Positions 29,775 to 39,390 are shown, counted from the stretch's first letter. The stretch is 64,000 bases of DNA from Variovorax davisae (GCF_030316845.1 NZ_JASZYS010000007.1:62001-126000), one strand, 5' to 3'. The notes: generated by a model from the sequence alone, not told the origin. Made by a program: numbers and translations.

Positions 29775-30257
29775 ATGTCACACCATTCGGCCGACATCCT
29801 CTGGCAGCGCGGCGACCAGGATTTTCTCGGCAACCGCTACAGCCGCCGGCACAGCATCCGTTTCGACGGCGGCGCCGAATGGCTGGGCTCGTCCTCGCCG
29901 CACGTGGTGCCGCTGCCGCTGTCGGACGCCGCTGCGGTCGACCCCGAAGAGGCTTTCGTCGCTTCGCTGTCGAGCTGCCACATGCTGTGGTTCCTGTCGA
30001 TCGCGGCCTCGCGCGGCTTCTGCGTCGAGCGCTACGCCGATCACGCCAGCGGCAAGATGGGCCGCAATGCCGAAGGCAAGATCGCGATGACCGTCGTCAC
30101 GCTGCGCCCCGAGGTCCAGTTCTCCGGCCAGAGCCTGCCGTCGACGGAACAACACGAGGCGATGCATCACTCGGCGCACGACCAGTGCTTCATCGCCAAC
30201 TCGGTCAAGACGGACGTGCGCTGCGAGCCCGTGATCGCGACCGCCCCGCAACCCTGA
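29775..30257 (+). CDS. OsmC-family peroxiredoxin-like protein
   Basis: The 160-residue protein has the OsmC/Ohr-fold features: a helix bearing the first redox Cys in [21 protein letters not shown] and a second Cys near the C-terminus in [10 protein letters not shown]. OsmC proteins reduce organic hydroperoxides using a Cys pair. The ATG at 29775 has GGAGA 8 bases upstream and is preferred to 29751. The gene is divergent from earP and is followed 5 bases later by uvrC. Confidence 0.88.
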   Translation: MSHHSADILWQRGDQDFLGNRYSRRHSIRFDGGAEWLGSSSPHVVPLPLSDAAAVDPEEAFVASLSSCHMLWFLSIAASRGFCVERYADHASGKMGRNAEGKIAMTVVTLRPEVQFSGQSLPSTEQHEAMHHSAHDQCFIANSVKTDVRCEPVIATAPQP

Positions 30258-30262
30258 ACACG

Positions 30263-32227
30263 ATGCCAGAGACTCCCCCCGTCCATTCCGACCAGCTGCT
30301 CAGCGAAGTGGCGGCCCTGCCGCAGCTGCCGGGCGTCTACCGCTATTTCGACGCCCAGGGCGGCGTGCTCTACGTCGGCAAGGCGCGCAACCTGAAGAAG
30401 CGGGTCGCGAACTATTTCCAGAAGAGCCACGGCGGCACGCGCATCGGCCACATGATCTCGAAGATCGCCCGCATGGAGACCACCGTGGTGCGCTCCGAGG
30501 CCGAGGCGCTGCTGCTCGAGAACAACCTCATCAAGTCGCTCAAGCCGCGCTACAACATCCTGTTTCGCGACGACAAGAGCTATCCCTACCTGAAGATCGC
30601 GTCGCACACCTTCCCCCGGCTGGCCTACTACCGCGGCGCGGTCGACCGCCGGCACCGCTACTTTGGACCCTATCCGAGCGCCTGGGCGGTGAAGGAGTCG
30701 ATCCAGCTGCTGCAAAAGGTCTTCAAGCTGCGCACCTGCGAAGACACGGTCTACGCCAACCGCGCCCGGCCCTGCCTGCTCTACCAGATCAAGCGCTGCA
30801 CCGCGCCCTGCGTCGGCCACATCACGCCCGAGGCCTATGCCCAGGACGTGGCCAATGCCGAAGCCTTCCTGATGGGCGACACGCAGGCCGTGCTGACCCA
30901 GCTCGAGGCCCGGATGATGGCCCATGCCGAGAAGCTCGAGTTCGAGCAGGCGGCCGAGCTCCGCAACCAGATGTCGGCGCTGTCGCGCGTGCTGCACCAG
31001 CAGTCGATCGAGATCGCTTCCGACAAGGACGTCGACATCCTGGCGGTCAAGGTGCAGGGCGGCAAGGCCTGCGTGAACCTCGCCATGGTGCGCGGCGGAC
31101 GGCATCTCGGCGACCGGGCCTATTTCCCGGTGCATGTCGAGGATGCCGCGCAGATGCAGCACGCCGAGGTCGAGGGCGACGACAGCCCGCCGCCAGCCGA
31201 CGCGGTCGAGGTGCAGGTGCTCGAGGCCTTCATCGCCCAGCACTACATCGACGTCGCGGTGCCGGCCACGCTGGTGCTCAGCGAGCTCGTGAGCCGCGAG
31301 CTGATCGAGGCCGTGTCGCAGCAGTCGGGCACCCGGGTCACGGCGGTCTTCCAGCCGCGCGAGCAGCGCCGCCACTGGCTCGAGATGGCGAGCAAGAACG
31401 CCGGGCTGCAGCTGGCCCGCCTGCTGGCCGAGGAGGGCTCGCAGCAGGCTCGCACCCGGGCGCTGGTCGATGCGCTCGAACTGGCGCCCGACGACCTCGA
31501 CAATTTCCGCGTCGAGTGCTTCGACATCTCGCACACCGCGGGCGAGGCGACCCAGGCCTCGTGCGTGGTGTTCGAGCACCACGCCATGCAGAACCGCGAG
31601 TACCGGCGCTACAACATCGACGGCATCACGCCGGGTGACGACTACGCGGCGATGCGCCAGGTGCTGCACCGGCGCTACGGCAAGCTGGCCGAGGCGATGG
31701 CGGCCGAGACCGAGGCGCCGCCGGCCGGCGATGCCGCGGGCGCCGGCACCGACGCCAAGCCGGGCACGCGATCGGCGCGCATGCCGGAGCTGGTGCTGGT
31801 CGATGGCGGCAAGGGCCAGGTGTCGATGGCGCGCGAGGTGTTCAGCGAGCTGGGCCTGCCGCTGTCGCTGATCGTCGGCGTCGAGAAGGGCGAGGGCCGC
31901 AAGGTCGGCCTCGAGGAACTGGTGTTCGCCGACGGCCGCGAGAAGGTCTACCTGGGCCGCGATTCCGCGGCGCTGATGCTGGTGGCGCAGATCCGCGACG
32001 AGGCGCATCGCTTCGCCATCACCGGCATGCGCGCCAAGCGCGCCAAGGTGCGGGTCGGCGGCAGCCAGCTCGAGGACATCCCGGGCATCGGCCCGAAGCG
32101 GCGCGCGCGCCTGCTGCAGCGCTTCGGCGGCATCCGCGGCGTGGCCGCGGCGAGCGTGGAGGACATCGCGTCGGTGGACGGCATCGCCTTCGACCTGGCC
32201 GAGGAAATCTACCGGGCGCTGCATTGA
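30263..32227 (+). CDS. uvrC: UvrABC excinuclease subunit C
   Basis: The 654-residue protein has the GIY-YIG nuclease domain ([30 protein letters not shown]), the Cys cluster region [27 protein letters not shown], and a UVR motif ([20 protein letters not shown]). The RNase H-like 5' nuclease domain ([21 protein letters not shown]) and C-terminal helix-hairpin-helix ([21 protein letters not shown]) follow. An Ala/Pro/Gly-rich insert of about 25 residues follows the [10 protein letters not shown] segment, a lineage feature. It makes the dual incisions in nucleotide excision repair. Confidence 0.98.
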   Translation: MPETPPVHSDQLLSEVAALPQLPGVYRYFDAQGGVLYVGKARNLKKRVANYFQKSHGGTRIGHMISKIARMETTVVRSEAEALLLENNLIKSLKPRYNILFRDDKSYPYLKIASHTFPRLAYYRGAVDRRHRYFGPYPSAWAVKESIQLLQKVFKLRTCEDTVYANRARPCLLYQIKRCTAPCVGHITPEAYAQDVANAEAFLMGDTQAVLTQLEARMMAHAEKLEFEQAAELRNQMSALSRVLHQQSIEIASDKDVDILAVKVQGGKACVNLAMVRGGRHLGDRAYFPVHVEDAAQMQHAEVEGDDSPPPADAVEVQVLEAFIAQHYIDVAVPATLVLSELVSRELIEAVSQQSGTRVTAVFQPREQRRHWLEMASKNAGLQLARLLAEEGSQQARTRALVDALELAPDDLDNFRVECFDISHTAGEATQASCVVFEHHAMQNREYRRYNIDGITPGDDYAAMRQVLHRRYGKLAEAMAAETEAPPAGDAAGAGTDAKPGTRSARMPELVLVDGGKGQVSMAREVFSELGLPLSLIVGVEKGEGRKVGLEELVFADGREKVYLGRDSAALMLVAQIRDEAHRFAITGMRAKRAKVRVGGSQLEDIPGIGPKRRARLLQRFGGIRGVAAASVEDIASVDGIAFDLAEEIYRALH

Positions 32228-32274
32228 GCCTGCCGACCGAACCGGGGTCGTCCCCGCCCCTATACTCCAGCGCA

Positions 32275-32841
32275 ATGTTCTGGACCTTGCCAACGATCAT
32301 GACCTGGACGCGCATCGTCGCGATCCCCCTGATCGTGGGCGTGTTCTACCTGCCGATGGCCGAGCCGACGCGCAACTGGATCGCCACGGTGATGTTCATC
32401 GTCTTCGCGGCGACCGACTGGCTCGACGGTTTCCTGGCCCGCCGGCTCAAGCAGACCTCGGCCTTCGGCGCCTTCCTCGATCCGGTGGCCGACAAGTTCC
32501 TGGTCTGCGCCTCGCTGCTGGTGCTGGTCCACCTGAACCGCGCCGACGTCTTCGTGGCGCTGATCATCATCGGCCGCGAGATCGCGATCTCCGCCCTGCG
32601 CGAATGGATGGCGCAGATCGGCGCCAGCAAGAGCGTGGCGGTCCACATGGTCGGCAAGGTGAAGACCGTGGTGCAGATGGTGGCGATCCCGTTCCTGCTG
32701 TTCGACGGCGTGCTGTTCGGCTGGATCGACACCGGCACCTGGGGTCAATGGCTGATCTGGCTGTCGGCCGTGCTCACGGTCTGGTCGATGGTCTACTACC
32801 TGCAGAAGGCGATCCCCGAAATCCGGGCCCGCGCGAAATGA
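32275..32841 (+). CDS. pgsA: CDP-diacylglycerol--glycerol-3-phosphate 3-phosphatidyltransferase
   Basis: The 188-residue membrane enzyme carries the CDP-alcohol phosphotransferase motif D-x2-DG-x2-AR-x8-G-x3-D-x3-D in DWLDGFLARR and SAFGAFLDPVADK (about residues 48-74), with about six membrane helices. The start MFWTLPTIMTWTR is used; an upstream GTG-like start at 32224 would overlap uvrC. It makes phosphatidylglycerol phosphate. uvrC-pgsA adjacency is common in proteobacteria. Its stop overlaps the EamA gene (ATGA). Confidence 0.97.
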   Translation: MFWTLPTIMTWTRIVAIPLIVGVFYLPMAEPTRNWIATVMFIVFAATDWLDGFLARRLKQTSAFGAFLDPVADKFLVCASLLVLVHLNRADVFVALIIIGREIAISALREWMAQIGASKSVAVHMVGKVKTVVQMVAIPFLLFDGVLFGWIDTGTWGQWLIWLSAVLTVWSMVYYLQKAIPEIRARAK

Positions 32842-33707
32842 CCGCGGCCCGGTCGACGGGCTGGCTGAGGGCGATGCCGGCGGTCTTCGTGCTCATCTGG
32901 AGCACCGGCTTCATCGTGGCGCGCTACGGCATGCCCCATGCGCCGCCGCTCAAGTTCCTTGCCGTGCGTTATGCGCTCTCCATGGTGTGTTTCCTGGTCT
33001 GGGTGCGCTGGGCGCGCGTCGCCTGGCCGCGCGACCGCGCGCAATGGCGCCATCTCGCGGTCATCGGCGTGCTGATGCAGGCCGGCTACCTCGGTGGCGT
33101 CTGGGCTGCGGTGCGGGCCGGCATGGGATCGGGGCTGGTCGCGCTGCTGGTCGGCATCCAGCCGGTGTTGACGGCGGTCTGGCTCAGCATGTTCGGCGGC
33201 CGGATCACGGCGCGCCAATGGACCGGGCTCCTGCTCGGGTTCAGCGGCCTGGTGCTGGTCGTGTCGCGCAAGCTGGGGCAGGGCGGGGAGGTCAGCGCAC
33301 TGACCATGGGGCTGGCCTTGCTGGCGCTGTTGTCGATCACCGCCGGCACCCTGTATCAGAAGCGCTTTCTCGCGCCCTGCGACGTGCGCAGCGCCAGCGC
33401 GATCCAGATGGCCGCGGCCTTGATCGTCACCCTGCCGTTCGCGGCGCTCGAGCCCGACAGCATCCATTGGAACCTGGCCTCGGGCGGCGCCATGGCGTGG
33501 TCGGTGCTCGCGCTGTCGCTGGGCGGCAGCTCGCTGCTCTACATGCTGATCCAGCGCGGCACCGCCACCGCCGTCACCAGTCTGCTCTACCTGGTGCCGC
33601 CGTGCACGGCCGTGATGGCCTGGCTGCTGTTCGCGGAACCGATCACCGCCTTGACCCTGGCCGGCATCGCGATCACCGCGGTCGGCGTCAGCCTGGTCGT
33701 CAAGTAG
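32838..33707 (+). CDS. EamA/DMT-family exporter
   Basis: The 289-residue protein has ten hydrophobic segments in two EamA repeats: first repeat from AMPAVFVLIWSTGFIVARYGM, second from MGLALLALLSITAGTLYQKRFL, ending LTLAGIAITAVGVSLVVK. Members export amino acids, drugs or other metabolites; the cargo is unknown. The start overlaps pgsA by 4 bases. The last 8 bases overlap the convergent LysR gene. Confidence 0.9.
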   Translation: MTAARSTGWLRAMPAVFVLIWSTGFIVARYGMPHAPPLKFLAVRYALSMVCFLVWVRWARVAWPRDRAQWRHLAVIGVLMQAGYLGGVWAAVRAGMGSGLVALLVGIQPVLTAVWLSMFGGRITARQWTGLLLGFSGLVLVVSRKLGQGGEVSALTMGLALLALLSITAGTLYQKRFLAPCDVRSASAIQMAAALIVTLPFAALEPDSIHWNLASGGAMAWSVLALSLGGSSLLYMLIQRGTATAVTSLLYLVPPCTAVMAWLLFAEPITALTLAGIAITAVGVSLVVK

Positions 33708-34647
33708 GCCCGCTGTACTTCCACGGTTCGGCGCGAAAGCTGTCGACCAGGAAATCGATCAGCAGCCGCACCCGGCGCGGCGTCTTGGGGCGCCAGGGCG
33801 CGACCCATTGGATGTCCGCATCCGGCATCGCATGCTGCGGCAGCACGCGCACCAGCTCGCCGGAGGCCAGCTGCGGTGCGATGTCCCACAGGCTGCGCAG
33901 CATGATGCCGTGGCCGGCCAGGCACCAGTCGCGCACCATCTCGCCCGAGTTGCTCGACAGCGGGCCGCGCACCCGCACGCGCGCGGTGCTGCCGTCCCTG
34001 GCGTGGCGCAGCGTCCACAGGGCGAACTCCCGCTCGCCGCCGGCGCTGTTCTCGCGCGCCACCAGGCAGTTGTGCGCCGCCAGCGCCGCCACGTCGGCCG
34101 GCATGCCGCGGCGCGCGAGGTAGTCCGGGCTGGCGGCCAGCACCCGCTGGTTGCGCGCGATGCGCCGGCTGACCCAGTCGCCGGCGCGGCGATGCTGCGG
34201 CGCCCAGAGCCAGACCGCGCCGTCGAAGCCCTCGGCGCCCAGATCGGGCAGGGCCTCGACCAGCTGCAGCTGGATCTCGAGCCCGGGGTGGCGCTGGTTG
34301 AAGCTCGCCAGCGCCGGGCCCAGCCAGCGGCGGCCGAAGCCGAAAGTGCCGGCCAGCCGCACCGTCCCGCTGAGTTCGCTCTGGCGTTCGCCGAGTTCGT
34401 TCTCGAGCGCCGCGAAGCCCTCCAGCAGGCCCTGGGCATGCAGGCACACGGTTTCGCCCTCGGCGGTGGCGCTGAGCCGGCGCGTGGTGCGCTCGAACAG
34501 CCGCTGGCCCAGCCGGGCCTCCAGCGCGCCCAGCCGCTTGGTCACGACCGACGGGACGACGTCGAGCGCGAGCGCGGCGCCGGCCAGGCTGCCGCGGCTG
34601 CGGATCGCCAGCACCAGCGCCAGGTCACTGCGTTCCATTCGTGCCAT
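33700..34647 (-). CDS. LysR-family transcriptional regulator
   Basis: The roughly 315-residue regulator has an N-terminal winged helix (MERSDLALVLAIRSRGSLAGAALALDVVPSVVTKRLGALEARL) followed by LFERTTRRLSATAEG and an effector domain (about 90-300). Three Met codons (34638, 34647, 34671) are possible starts and none has a good ribosome site. It is divergent from the dehalogenase-like gene at 34714, so it probably controls that gene and the tartrate-dehydrogenase-like gene downstream of it. The inducer is unknown. Confidence 0.9.
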   Translation of the reverse strand: MARMERSDLALVLAIRSRGSLAGAALALDVVPSVVTKRLGALEARLGQRLFERTTRRLSATAEGETVCLHAQGLLEGFAALENELGERQSELSGTVRLAGTFGFGRRWLGPALASFNQRHPGLEIQLQLVEALPDLGAEGFDGAVWLWAPQHRRAGDWVSRRIARNQRVLAASPDYLARRGMPADVAALAAHNCLVARENSAGGEREFALWTLRHARDGSTARVRVRGPLSSNSGEMVRDWCLAGHGIMLRSLWDIAPQLASGELVRVLPQHAMPDADIQWVAPWRPKTPRRVRLLIDFLVDSFRAEPWKYSGPT

Positions 34648-34713
34648 TTCGGAAATTATCAATTGGCTCATTGTTGCTTGATGTGCCCGGGCGCGCAACG
34701 CACAATCGAGCGC

Positions 34714-35610
34714 ATGTTCGATGCCTTCACCCCCTTCGACCTGACGCGCGACGGCGTGAAGGTGCATGGCCGCATCGGCGGCCGCGGCGCGCCCCTGCTG
34801 CTGCTGCACGGCCATCCGCAGACGCATGCCAACTGGCATCGGGTGGCGCCGCGCCTGGCCGAACGGTTCACGGTCGTCCTGCTCGACCTGCGCGGCTACG
34901 GCGACTCGGGCCGGCCGCCCGCCGACGACGCCCATTCGAACCACGGCAAGCGCGAAATGGCGCTCGACGCGCTGCACGCCATGCGCCAGCACGGCTTCGA
35001 ACGCTTCGGCGTGCTGGCGCATGACCGCGGCGCGCGCGTCGCCCACCGGCTGGCTGCCGACCACCCGGAGGCGGTCGAGCGGCTGCTGCTGCTCGACATT
35101 GCGCCGACGCTGGCGATGTACGAGCACACCTCGGAGGCCTTCGCCCGTGCCTACTGGCACTGGTTCTTCCTGATCCAGCCGCCGCCGCTGCCGGAAGCGC
35201 TGATCGACAGCGATCCGGTTCGCTACATCCGCAGCGTGATGGGCGGCCGCCACGCGGGGCTGGCGCCTTTCGCGCCCGAGGCGATGGCCGAGTACGAACG
35301 CTGCGCCGCGATCCCCGGCAGCGCGCAGGCGATCTGCGAGGACTACCGGGCCTCGGCCGGCATCGACCTCGACCACGACCGTGCCGACATCGCCGCCGGC
35401 CGCCGGCTGGGCCAGCCGCTGCGCGTGCTGTGGGGCGAGCATGGCGCGGTCGGGCGCTCGTTCGATGTGCTGTCGCTGTGGCGCGAGCGGGCCGACCACG
35501 TCACCGGCGGCGCGCTGCCGTGCGGACACTACATTCCCGAGGAGGCGCCGGCCGAACTGCTGGCCGAGGCGCTTTCTTTCTTTCAAGCGAACCAAAGGAT
35601 CGAGACATGA
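34714..35610 (+). CDS. Alpha/beta hydrolase of the haloacetate (fluoroacetate) dehalogenase family
   Basis: The 298-residue protein has the alpha/beta hydrolase core LLLLHGHPQTHANWHRVAPRLAE and LLDLRGYGDSGRPP. The nucleophile region LAHDRGARVAHRLA gives Asp104, Arg105 and Arg108. Asp128, His149-Trp150 (YWHWFFLIQP), Tyr211 (CEDYRA) and His272 (CGHYIPEE) line up by spacing with the catalytic and halide-pocket residues known in fluoroacetate dehalogenase. It may therefore hydrolyse haloacetates; an epoxide-hydrolase-like activity is the alternative. The ATGA overlap couples it to the next gene, and a LysR regulator is divergent. Confidence 0.85.
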   Translation: MFDAFTPFDLTRDGVKVHGRIGGRGAPLLLLHGHPQTHANWHRVAPRLAERFTVVLLDLRGYGDSGRPPADDAHSNHGKREMALDALHAMRQHGFERFGVLAHDRGARVAHRLAADHPEAVERLLLLDIAPTLAMYEHTSEAFARAYWHWFFLIQPPPLPEALIDSDPVRYIRSVMGGRHAGLAPFAPEAMAEYERCAAIPGSAQAICEDYRASAGIDLDHDRADIAAGRRLGQPLRVLWGEHGAVGRSFDVLSLWRERADHVTGGALPCGHYIPEEAPAELLAEALSFFQANQRIET

Positions 35611-36692
35611 GCACCCAACGCATCGCAGTCATCGCCGGCGACGGCATCGGCAAGGAGACCATGCCCGAGGGCCTGCGCGTGCTCGATGCCGCGGGCCGCA
35701 AGTTCGGCATCGACCTGAAGTTCGACCATTTCGATTTCTCGAGCTGGGACTACTTCGAGAAGCACGGCAAGATGCTCCCCGACGACTGGAAGGACCGGAT
35801 CGGCGGCCACGATGCGATCTACTTCGGTGCGGTCGGCTGGCCCGAGAAGATCGCCGACCATGTGTCGCTCTGGGGCTCCCTGCTGCTGTTCCGGCGCGAG
35901 TTCGACCAATACATCAACCTGCGGCCGGCCCGCCTGATGCCCGGCATCGTGGCGCCGGTGGTGCGGCGCGACGGCACGCCGCGCGAACCCGGCGAGATCG
36001 ACATGTACATCGTGCGCGAGAACACCGAGGGCGAATACTCGAGCATCGGCGGGCGCATGTACGAGGGCACGCCGCGCGAGATCGTGATCCAGGAAACCGT
36101 GATGTCGCGCATCGGCGTCGACCGGGTGCTCAAGTTCGCCTTCGAGCTGGCCCAGTCGCGGCCGAAGAAGCACCTCACGAGCGCCACCAAGTCCAACGGC
36201 ATCTCGATCACCATGCCCTACTGGGACGAGCGCGTGGCGGCGATGGCGAAGCACTATCCGGGCGTCGCGCTCGACAAGTTCCACATCGACATCCTGACCG
36301 CGCACTTCGTGCAGCGGCCCGATTTCTTCGATGTCGTGGTGGCGAGCAACCTGTTCGGCGACATCCTGTCCGACCTCGGCCCGGCCTGCACCGGCACCAT
36401 CGGCATCGCGCCCAGCGCCAACCTCAACCCCGAACGCACCACGCCCTCGCTGTTCGAGCCGGTGCACGGATCGGCGCCGGACATCGCCGGCCGCGGCATC
36501 GCCAACCCGATCGGCCAGATCTGGTGCGGCGCCATGATGCTGGAATTCCTGGGCCACAAGGCGGCGCACGACGCCATCCTGGCCGCGATCGAGAAGGTGC
36601 TCGCGCACGGCAGCGGCGCCCCGCGCACGCCGGACATCGGCGGAACCGCGGGAACTGTTGATCTGGGGCAGGCGATCGCCGAGGCGCTTTGA
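35607..36692 (+). CDS. Tartrate dehydrogenase/decarboxylase-like (isocitrate/isopropylmalate dehydrogenase family)
   Basis: The 361-residue enzyme starts [30 protein letters not shown] and includes [81 protein letters not shown] and [16 protein letters not shown]. This is the decarboxylating dehydrogenase family, with the tartrate dehydrogenase/D-malate dehydrogenase pattern in the N-terminal substrate region. It would oxidise D-malate or tartrate with NAD+ and Mn2+/Mg2+. Its start overlaps the hydrolase stop, suggesting that both act on one catabolic route under the LysR regulator. Confidence 0.9.
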   Translation: MSTQRIAVIAGDGIGKETMPEGLRVLDAAGRKFGIDLKFDHFDFSSWDYFEKHGKMLPDDWKDRIGGHDAIYFGAVGWPEKIADHVSLWGSLLLFRREFDQYINLRPARLMPGIVAPVVRRDGTPREPGEIDMYIVRENTEGEYSSIGGRMYEGTPREIVIQETVMSRIGVDRVLKFAFELAQSRPKKHLTSATKSNGISITMPYWDERVAAMAKHYPGVALDKFHIDILTAHFVQRPDFFDVVVASNLFGDILSDLGPACTGTIGIAPSANLNPERTTPSLFEPVHGSAPDIAGRGIANPIGQIWCGAMMLEFLGHKAAHDAILAAIEKVLAHGSGAPRTPDIGGTAGTVDLGQAIAEAL

Positions 36693-36757
36693 AAATCGCT
36701 TCGCCAAAACGCCACTAAAATTGCGCTCCTCGCTGCGTTTCACGGGGCTGCGTCGTA

Positions 36758-36786
36758 TTGACACCCCCGAGACCAGTGGTTGTAAT
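36758..36786 (+). promoter_or_regulatory. Strong sigma-70 promoter of the HU gene
   Basis: A perfect -35 TTGACA (36758-36763) and a -10 TGTAAT (36781-36786, 5 of 6) are separated by the ideal 17 bases. Transcription would begin near 36793, giving a leader of about 120 bases before the GTG start at 36916. Confidence 0.85.
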
Positions 36787-36843
36787 CCTTGTCGGCAGCG
36801 CGCTGCCGGCGCGTCAGAGTTGCCACCCACCTGCTGTACCCAC

Positions 36844-36864
36844 CCCCGTGGCGTCGCCACGGGG
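36844..36864 (+). promoter_or_regulatory. Leader hairpin in the HU mRNA
   Basis: CCCCGTGGCG (36844-36853) and CGCCACGGGG (36855-36864) form a strong hairpin in the untranslated leader, about 50 bases before the start codon. There is no U-tract, so an mRNA-stability or translation role is more likely than termination. Confidence 0.5.
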
Positions 36865-36915
36865 CTGGCGCCGCTTCTGACGACCCTGATCAACAATTTT
36901 CTGCAAGGGGCCCTT

Positions 36916-37188
36916 GTGAACAAAACCGAACTGATTGAGCACATCGCAAAGAACGCCGACATCTCCAAAGCCGCTGCCACGCGGGCACTCGAATCCACGA
37001 TCGGCGCCATTCGTACCACGCTCAAGAAGGGCGGCTCCGTGTCGCTCGTCGGTTTCGGCACTTTTGCAGTCGGCAAGCGCGCCGCCCGGACCGGCCGGAA
37101 TCCGCGCACCGGCGACGCGATTAAAATCAAGGCCGCCAAGATTCCCAAGTTCCGTCCCGGCAAGGCGCTCAAAGACGCGCTGAACTGA
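36916..37188 (+). CDS. hupB: HU-family DNA-binding protein
   Basis: The 90-residue protein (GTG start, ribosome site AAGGGG) reads [38 protein letters not shown], then the beta-arm region [46 protein letters not shown]. The RxGRNPxTG arm with its intercalating Pro is the HU/IHF hallmark; the overall length and lack of IHF-specific residues favour HU. It bends and compacts DNA. A strong promoter lies upstream, and tRNA-Val follows 18 bases after the stop. Confidence 0.96.
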   Translation: MNKTELIEHIAKNADISKAAATRALESTIGAIRTTLKKGGSVSLVGFGTFAVGKRAARTGRNPRTGDAIKIKAAKIPKFRPGKALKDALN

Positions 37189-37206
37189 GACCATCGATTG
37201 AAGGTG

Positions 37207-37282
37207 GGGTGCTTAGCTCAGTTGGTAGAGCGGCGCTCTTACACGGCGTAGGTCGGGGGTTCGAGCCCCTCAGCACCCACCA
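37207..37282 (+). tRNA. tRNA-Val (anticodon UAC)
   Basis: A 76-base cloverleaf: acceptor arm GGGTGCT/AGCACCC, D-arm with AGCTCAGTTGGTAGAGC, anticodon loop CTTACAC with TAC, T-loop GGTTCGAG, discriminator A and an encoded CCA end (37280-37282). It lies between hup and ppiD. Confidence 0.97.
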
Positions 37283-37293
37283 CCCGATGCAAA

Positions 37294-37318
37294 GGCGAAC
37301 GGATCGTTCGCCTTTTTT
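37294..37318 (+). terminator. Rho-independent terminator after hup/tRNA-Val
   Basis: GGCGAACG (37294-37301) and CGTTCGCC (37305-37312) form an 8-bp stem with a 3-base loop, followed by TTTTTT (37313-37318). Confidence 0.92.
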
Positions 37319-37356
37319 CTTGCTGCGTCAATTTTCGTCCTAGAGAGTGCTCAAGC

Positions 37357-39270
37357 ATGTTTGATTCCTTCCGCAAGTACAACAAGATCATCATGGTGTT
37401 CTTGTTCTTGCTGATCATTCCCTCGTTCGTGCTGTTCGGCGTCGATCGCTACCAAGGGGGCGGCCAGGGCGAGAAGGTCGCGCGCGTGGCCGGCACCGAC
37501 ATCACGCGGCCCGAGTGGGATGCCCAGCATCGCAACGAGGTCGACCGGATTCGCCAGCAGGCGCCCACCATCGACCCGGCGATGCTCGACTCGGATGCGG
37601 CGCGCTACGCCACGCTGGAGCGCATGGTGCGCGAGCGGGTGCTCGCGGCGGCGGCGTCGAAGTCGAACATGTCGGTGTCCGAGGAGCGGCTGGCGCGGCT
37701 GTTCGCGGCCGATCCGGGCCTGGCGAGCTTCCGCACCGCCGACGGCAAGTTCGATCGCGAGACCTTCATGCGGGCGACCGGCCGCACGCCCGAGCAGTAC
37801 GAAGCCTCGGTGCGCGCCGACCTGGCGACGCAGCAGGTGTCGCTCGGCGTCTCGGGCACGGCCTTCGCCACGCCGGCCCAGGCCGCCGCCACGCTCAACG
37901 CCTTCTACGATCGCCGCGAGATCCAGGTCGCGCTCTTCAAGCCGGCCGACTTCGCGTCCAAGGTGAGCGTCAGCGACGCCGATCTCGAGGCCTTCTACAA
38001 GGCCCACACGGCGCAGTTCCAGCAGCCCGAAAGCGCGAAGGTCGAGTACCTGGTGCTCGATCTCGAAGCCGCCAAGAAGAACATCGCCGTGAGCGAGGCC
38101 GACCTGCGCGCCTACTACGACCAGAATGCCGCCCGCTTCGGCTCCAAGGAAGAGCGGCGCGCGAGCCACATCCTGATCGCCGCGCCCCAGGGCGCGCCGG
38201 CCGCCGAGCGCGAGCAGGCCCGCAAGAAGGCCGAACAGCTGCTGGCGGACCTGCGCAAGGCGCCCAACACCTTCGCCGACGTGGCGCGCAAGAATTCGCA
38301 GGACCCCGGTTCGGCGGAGAAGGGCGGCGACCTCGACGTCGTGACCCGCGGCGCGATGGTCAAGCCGTTCGAGGATGCCCTGTTCGCGCTCAAGAAGGGC
38401 GAGATCAGCAACGTGGTCGAGACCGAGTTCGGCTATCACATCATCCTGGTCAACGACATCAAGCCGGGCGTGGTGCCGCCGTTCGACAAGGTGCGCGCGA
38501 CGATCGAGAACGAAGTGCGCAGCCAGCAGGCGACGCAGGAGTTCGCCAAGGCCGCCGAGGCCTTCACCGACATCGTCTACCAGCAGCCCGACAGCCTGCA
38601 GCCGGCGGCCGACAAGCTCAAGCTGACGATCCAGACCGCGAGCAACGTCGCCCGCATGCCCCTGCCGGGTGCCGCCGGCGCGCTGGCCAGCCGCAACTTC
38701 CTGAATGCGCTGTTCGCGCCCGACACGCTGGAGCGCAAGCACAACACGGAAGCCATCGAGATCGGCGCCAACCAGCTGGCCTCGGGACGCGTGGTGCAGT
38801 ACGAACCGGCGCGCGCATTGCCGCTCGACGAAGTCAAGGACAAGGTGCGCACCCAGTTGGTCGCCGAGCGTGCGGCGGCGCTGGCACGGTCCGAGGGCGA
38901 GGCGAAACTGGCGGCCTGGAAGACCGATGCGACCGGTGCCGGCTTCGGCGCTCCGGTCACGGTGTCGCGGCTCGAGGCGCAATCGCAGCCGCTGCCGGTG
39001 ATCGAGGTCGCGCTGCGCGCCGACACCGCCAAGCTGCCGGCATTGGTCGGCGCCGATCTGGGCGTCCAGGGCTATGCGGTGGTGCGGGTGATCAAGAACG
39101 TGCCGCGCACGCCGCCGGCGCCCGAGATGGCCAAGCAGGAGACCGAACAGTACGCCCAGGCGGTGGGCGGGGCCGAGACCGCCGCTTACTACAACCTGCT
39201 CAAGAACCGCTTCAAGGCCGAGATTCTGGTGCCGAAGCCTGCAGATTCGACAGCGGGGGCCGGACGCTAG
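37357..39270 (+). CDS. ppiD: Peptidyl-prolyl isomerase PpiD, membrane-anchored periplasmic chaperone
   Basis: The 637-residue protein has an N-terminal membrane anchor (KIIMVFLFLLIIPSFVLFGV, about residues 10-29) and a SurA-like chaperone region. A parvulin domain (about 265-365: RRASHILIAAPQGAPAAEREQARKKAEQLL, SQDPGSAEKGGDLDVVTRGAMVKPFEDALFALKKGEIS, ETEFGYHIILV) is followed by a C-terminal chaperone half. PpiD helps newly exported proteins fold near the Sec translocon. It is flanked by tRNA-Val and tRNA-His, a conserved Burkholderiales layout. Confidence 0.94.
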   Translation: MFDSFRKYNKIIMVFLFLLIIPSFVLFGVDRYQGGGQGEKVARVAGTDITRPEWDAQHRNEVDRIRQQAPTIDPAMLDSDAARYATLERMVRERVLAAAASKSNMSVSEERLARLFAADPGLASFRTADGKFDRETFMRATGRTPEQYEASVRADLATQQVSLGVSGTAFATPAQAAATLNAFYDRREIQVALFKPADFASKVSVSDADLEAFYKAHTAQFQQPESAKVEYLVLDLEAAKKNIAVSEADLRAYYDQNAARFGSKEERRASHILIAAPQGAPAAEREQARKKAEQLLADLRKAPNTFADVARKNSQDPGSAEKGGDLDVVTRGAMVKPFEDALFALKKGEISNVVETEFGYHIILVNDIKPGVVPPFDKVRATIENEVRSQQATQEFAKAAEAFTDIVYQQPDSLQPAADKLKLTIQTASNVARMPLPGAAGALASRNFLNALFAPDTLERKHNTEAIEIGANQLASGRVVQYEPARALPLDEVKDKVRTQLVAERAAALARSEGEAKLAAWKTDATGAGFGAPVTVSRLEAQSQPLPVIEVALRADTAKLPALVGADLGVQGYAVVRVIKNVPRTPPAPEMAKQETEQYAQAVGGAETAAYYNLLKNRFKAEILVPKPADSTAGAGR

Positions 39271-39300
39271 CTTTTTTCACGCTACAATTGATGGCTTAGC

Positions 39301-39377
39301 GGTGGCTGTAGCTCAGCTGGTAGAGTCCCAGATTGTGATTCTGGTCGTCGTGGGTTCGAGTCCCATCAGCCACCCCA
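39301..39377 (+). tRNA. tRNA-His (anticodon GUG)
   Basis: A 77-base cloverleaf with the His-specific extra G at -1 (39301) opposite C73. It has acceptor GTGGCTG/CAGCCAC, an anticodon loop with GTG in CCAGATTGTGATTCTGG, T-arm GTGGGTTCGAGTCCCAT and an encoded CCA end (39375-39377). Confidence 0.97.
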
Positions 39378-39390
39378 AAGACATTCGTCA

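Noticed and set aside
30167..32293. A 708-codon minus-strand frame over uvrC
   Set aside because: It is the shadow of uvrC, which has every expected motif on the plus strand.
37207..39377. Two tRNA genes flanking ppiD as possible integration sites
   Set aside because: No direct repeats of tRNA ends, no integrase and no change in composition; this is a conserved housekeeping layout.
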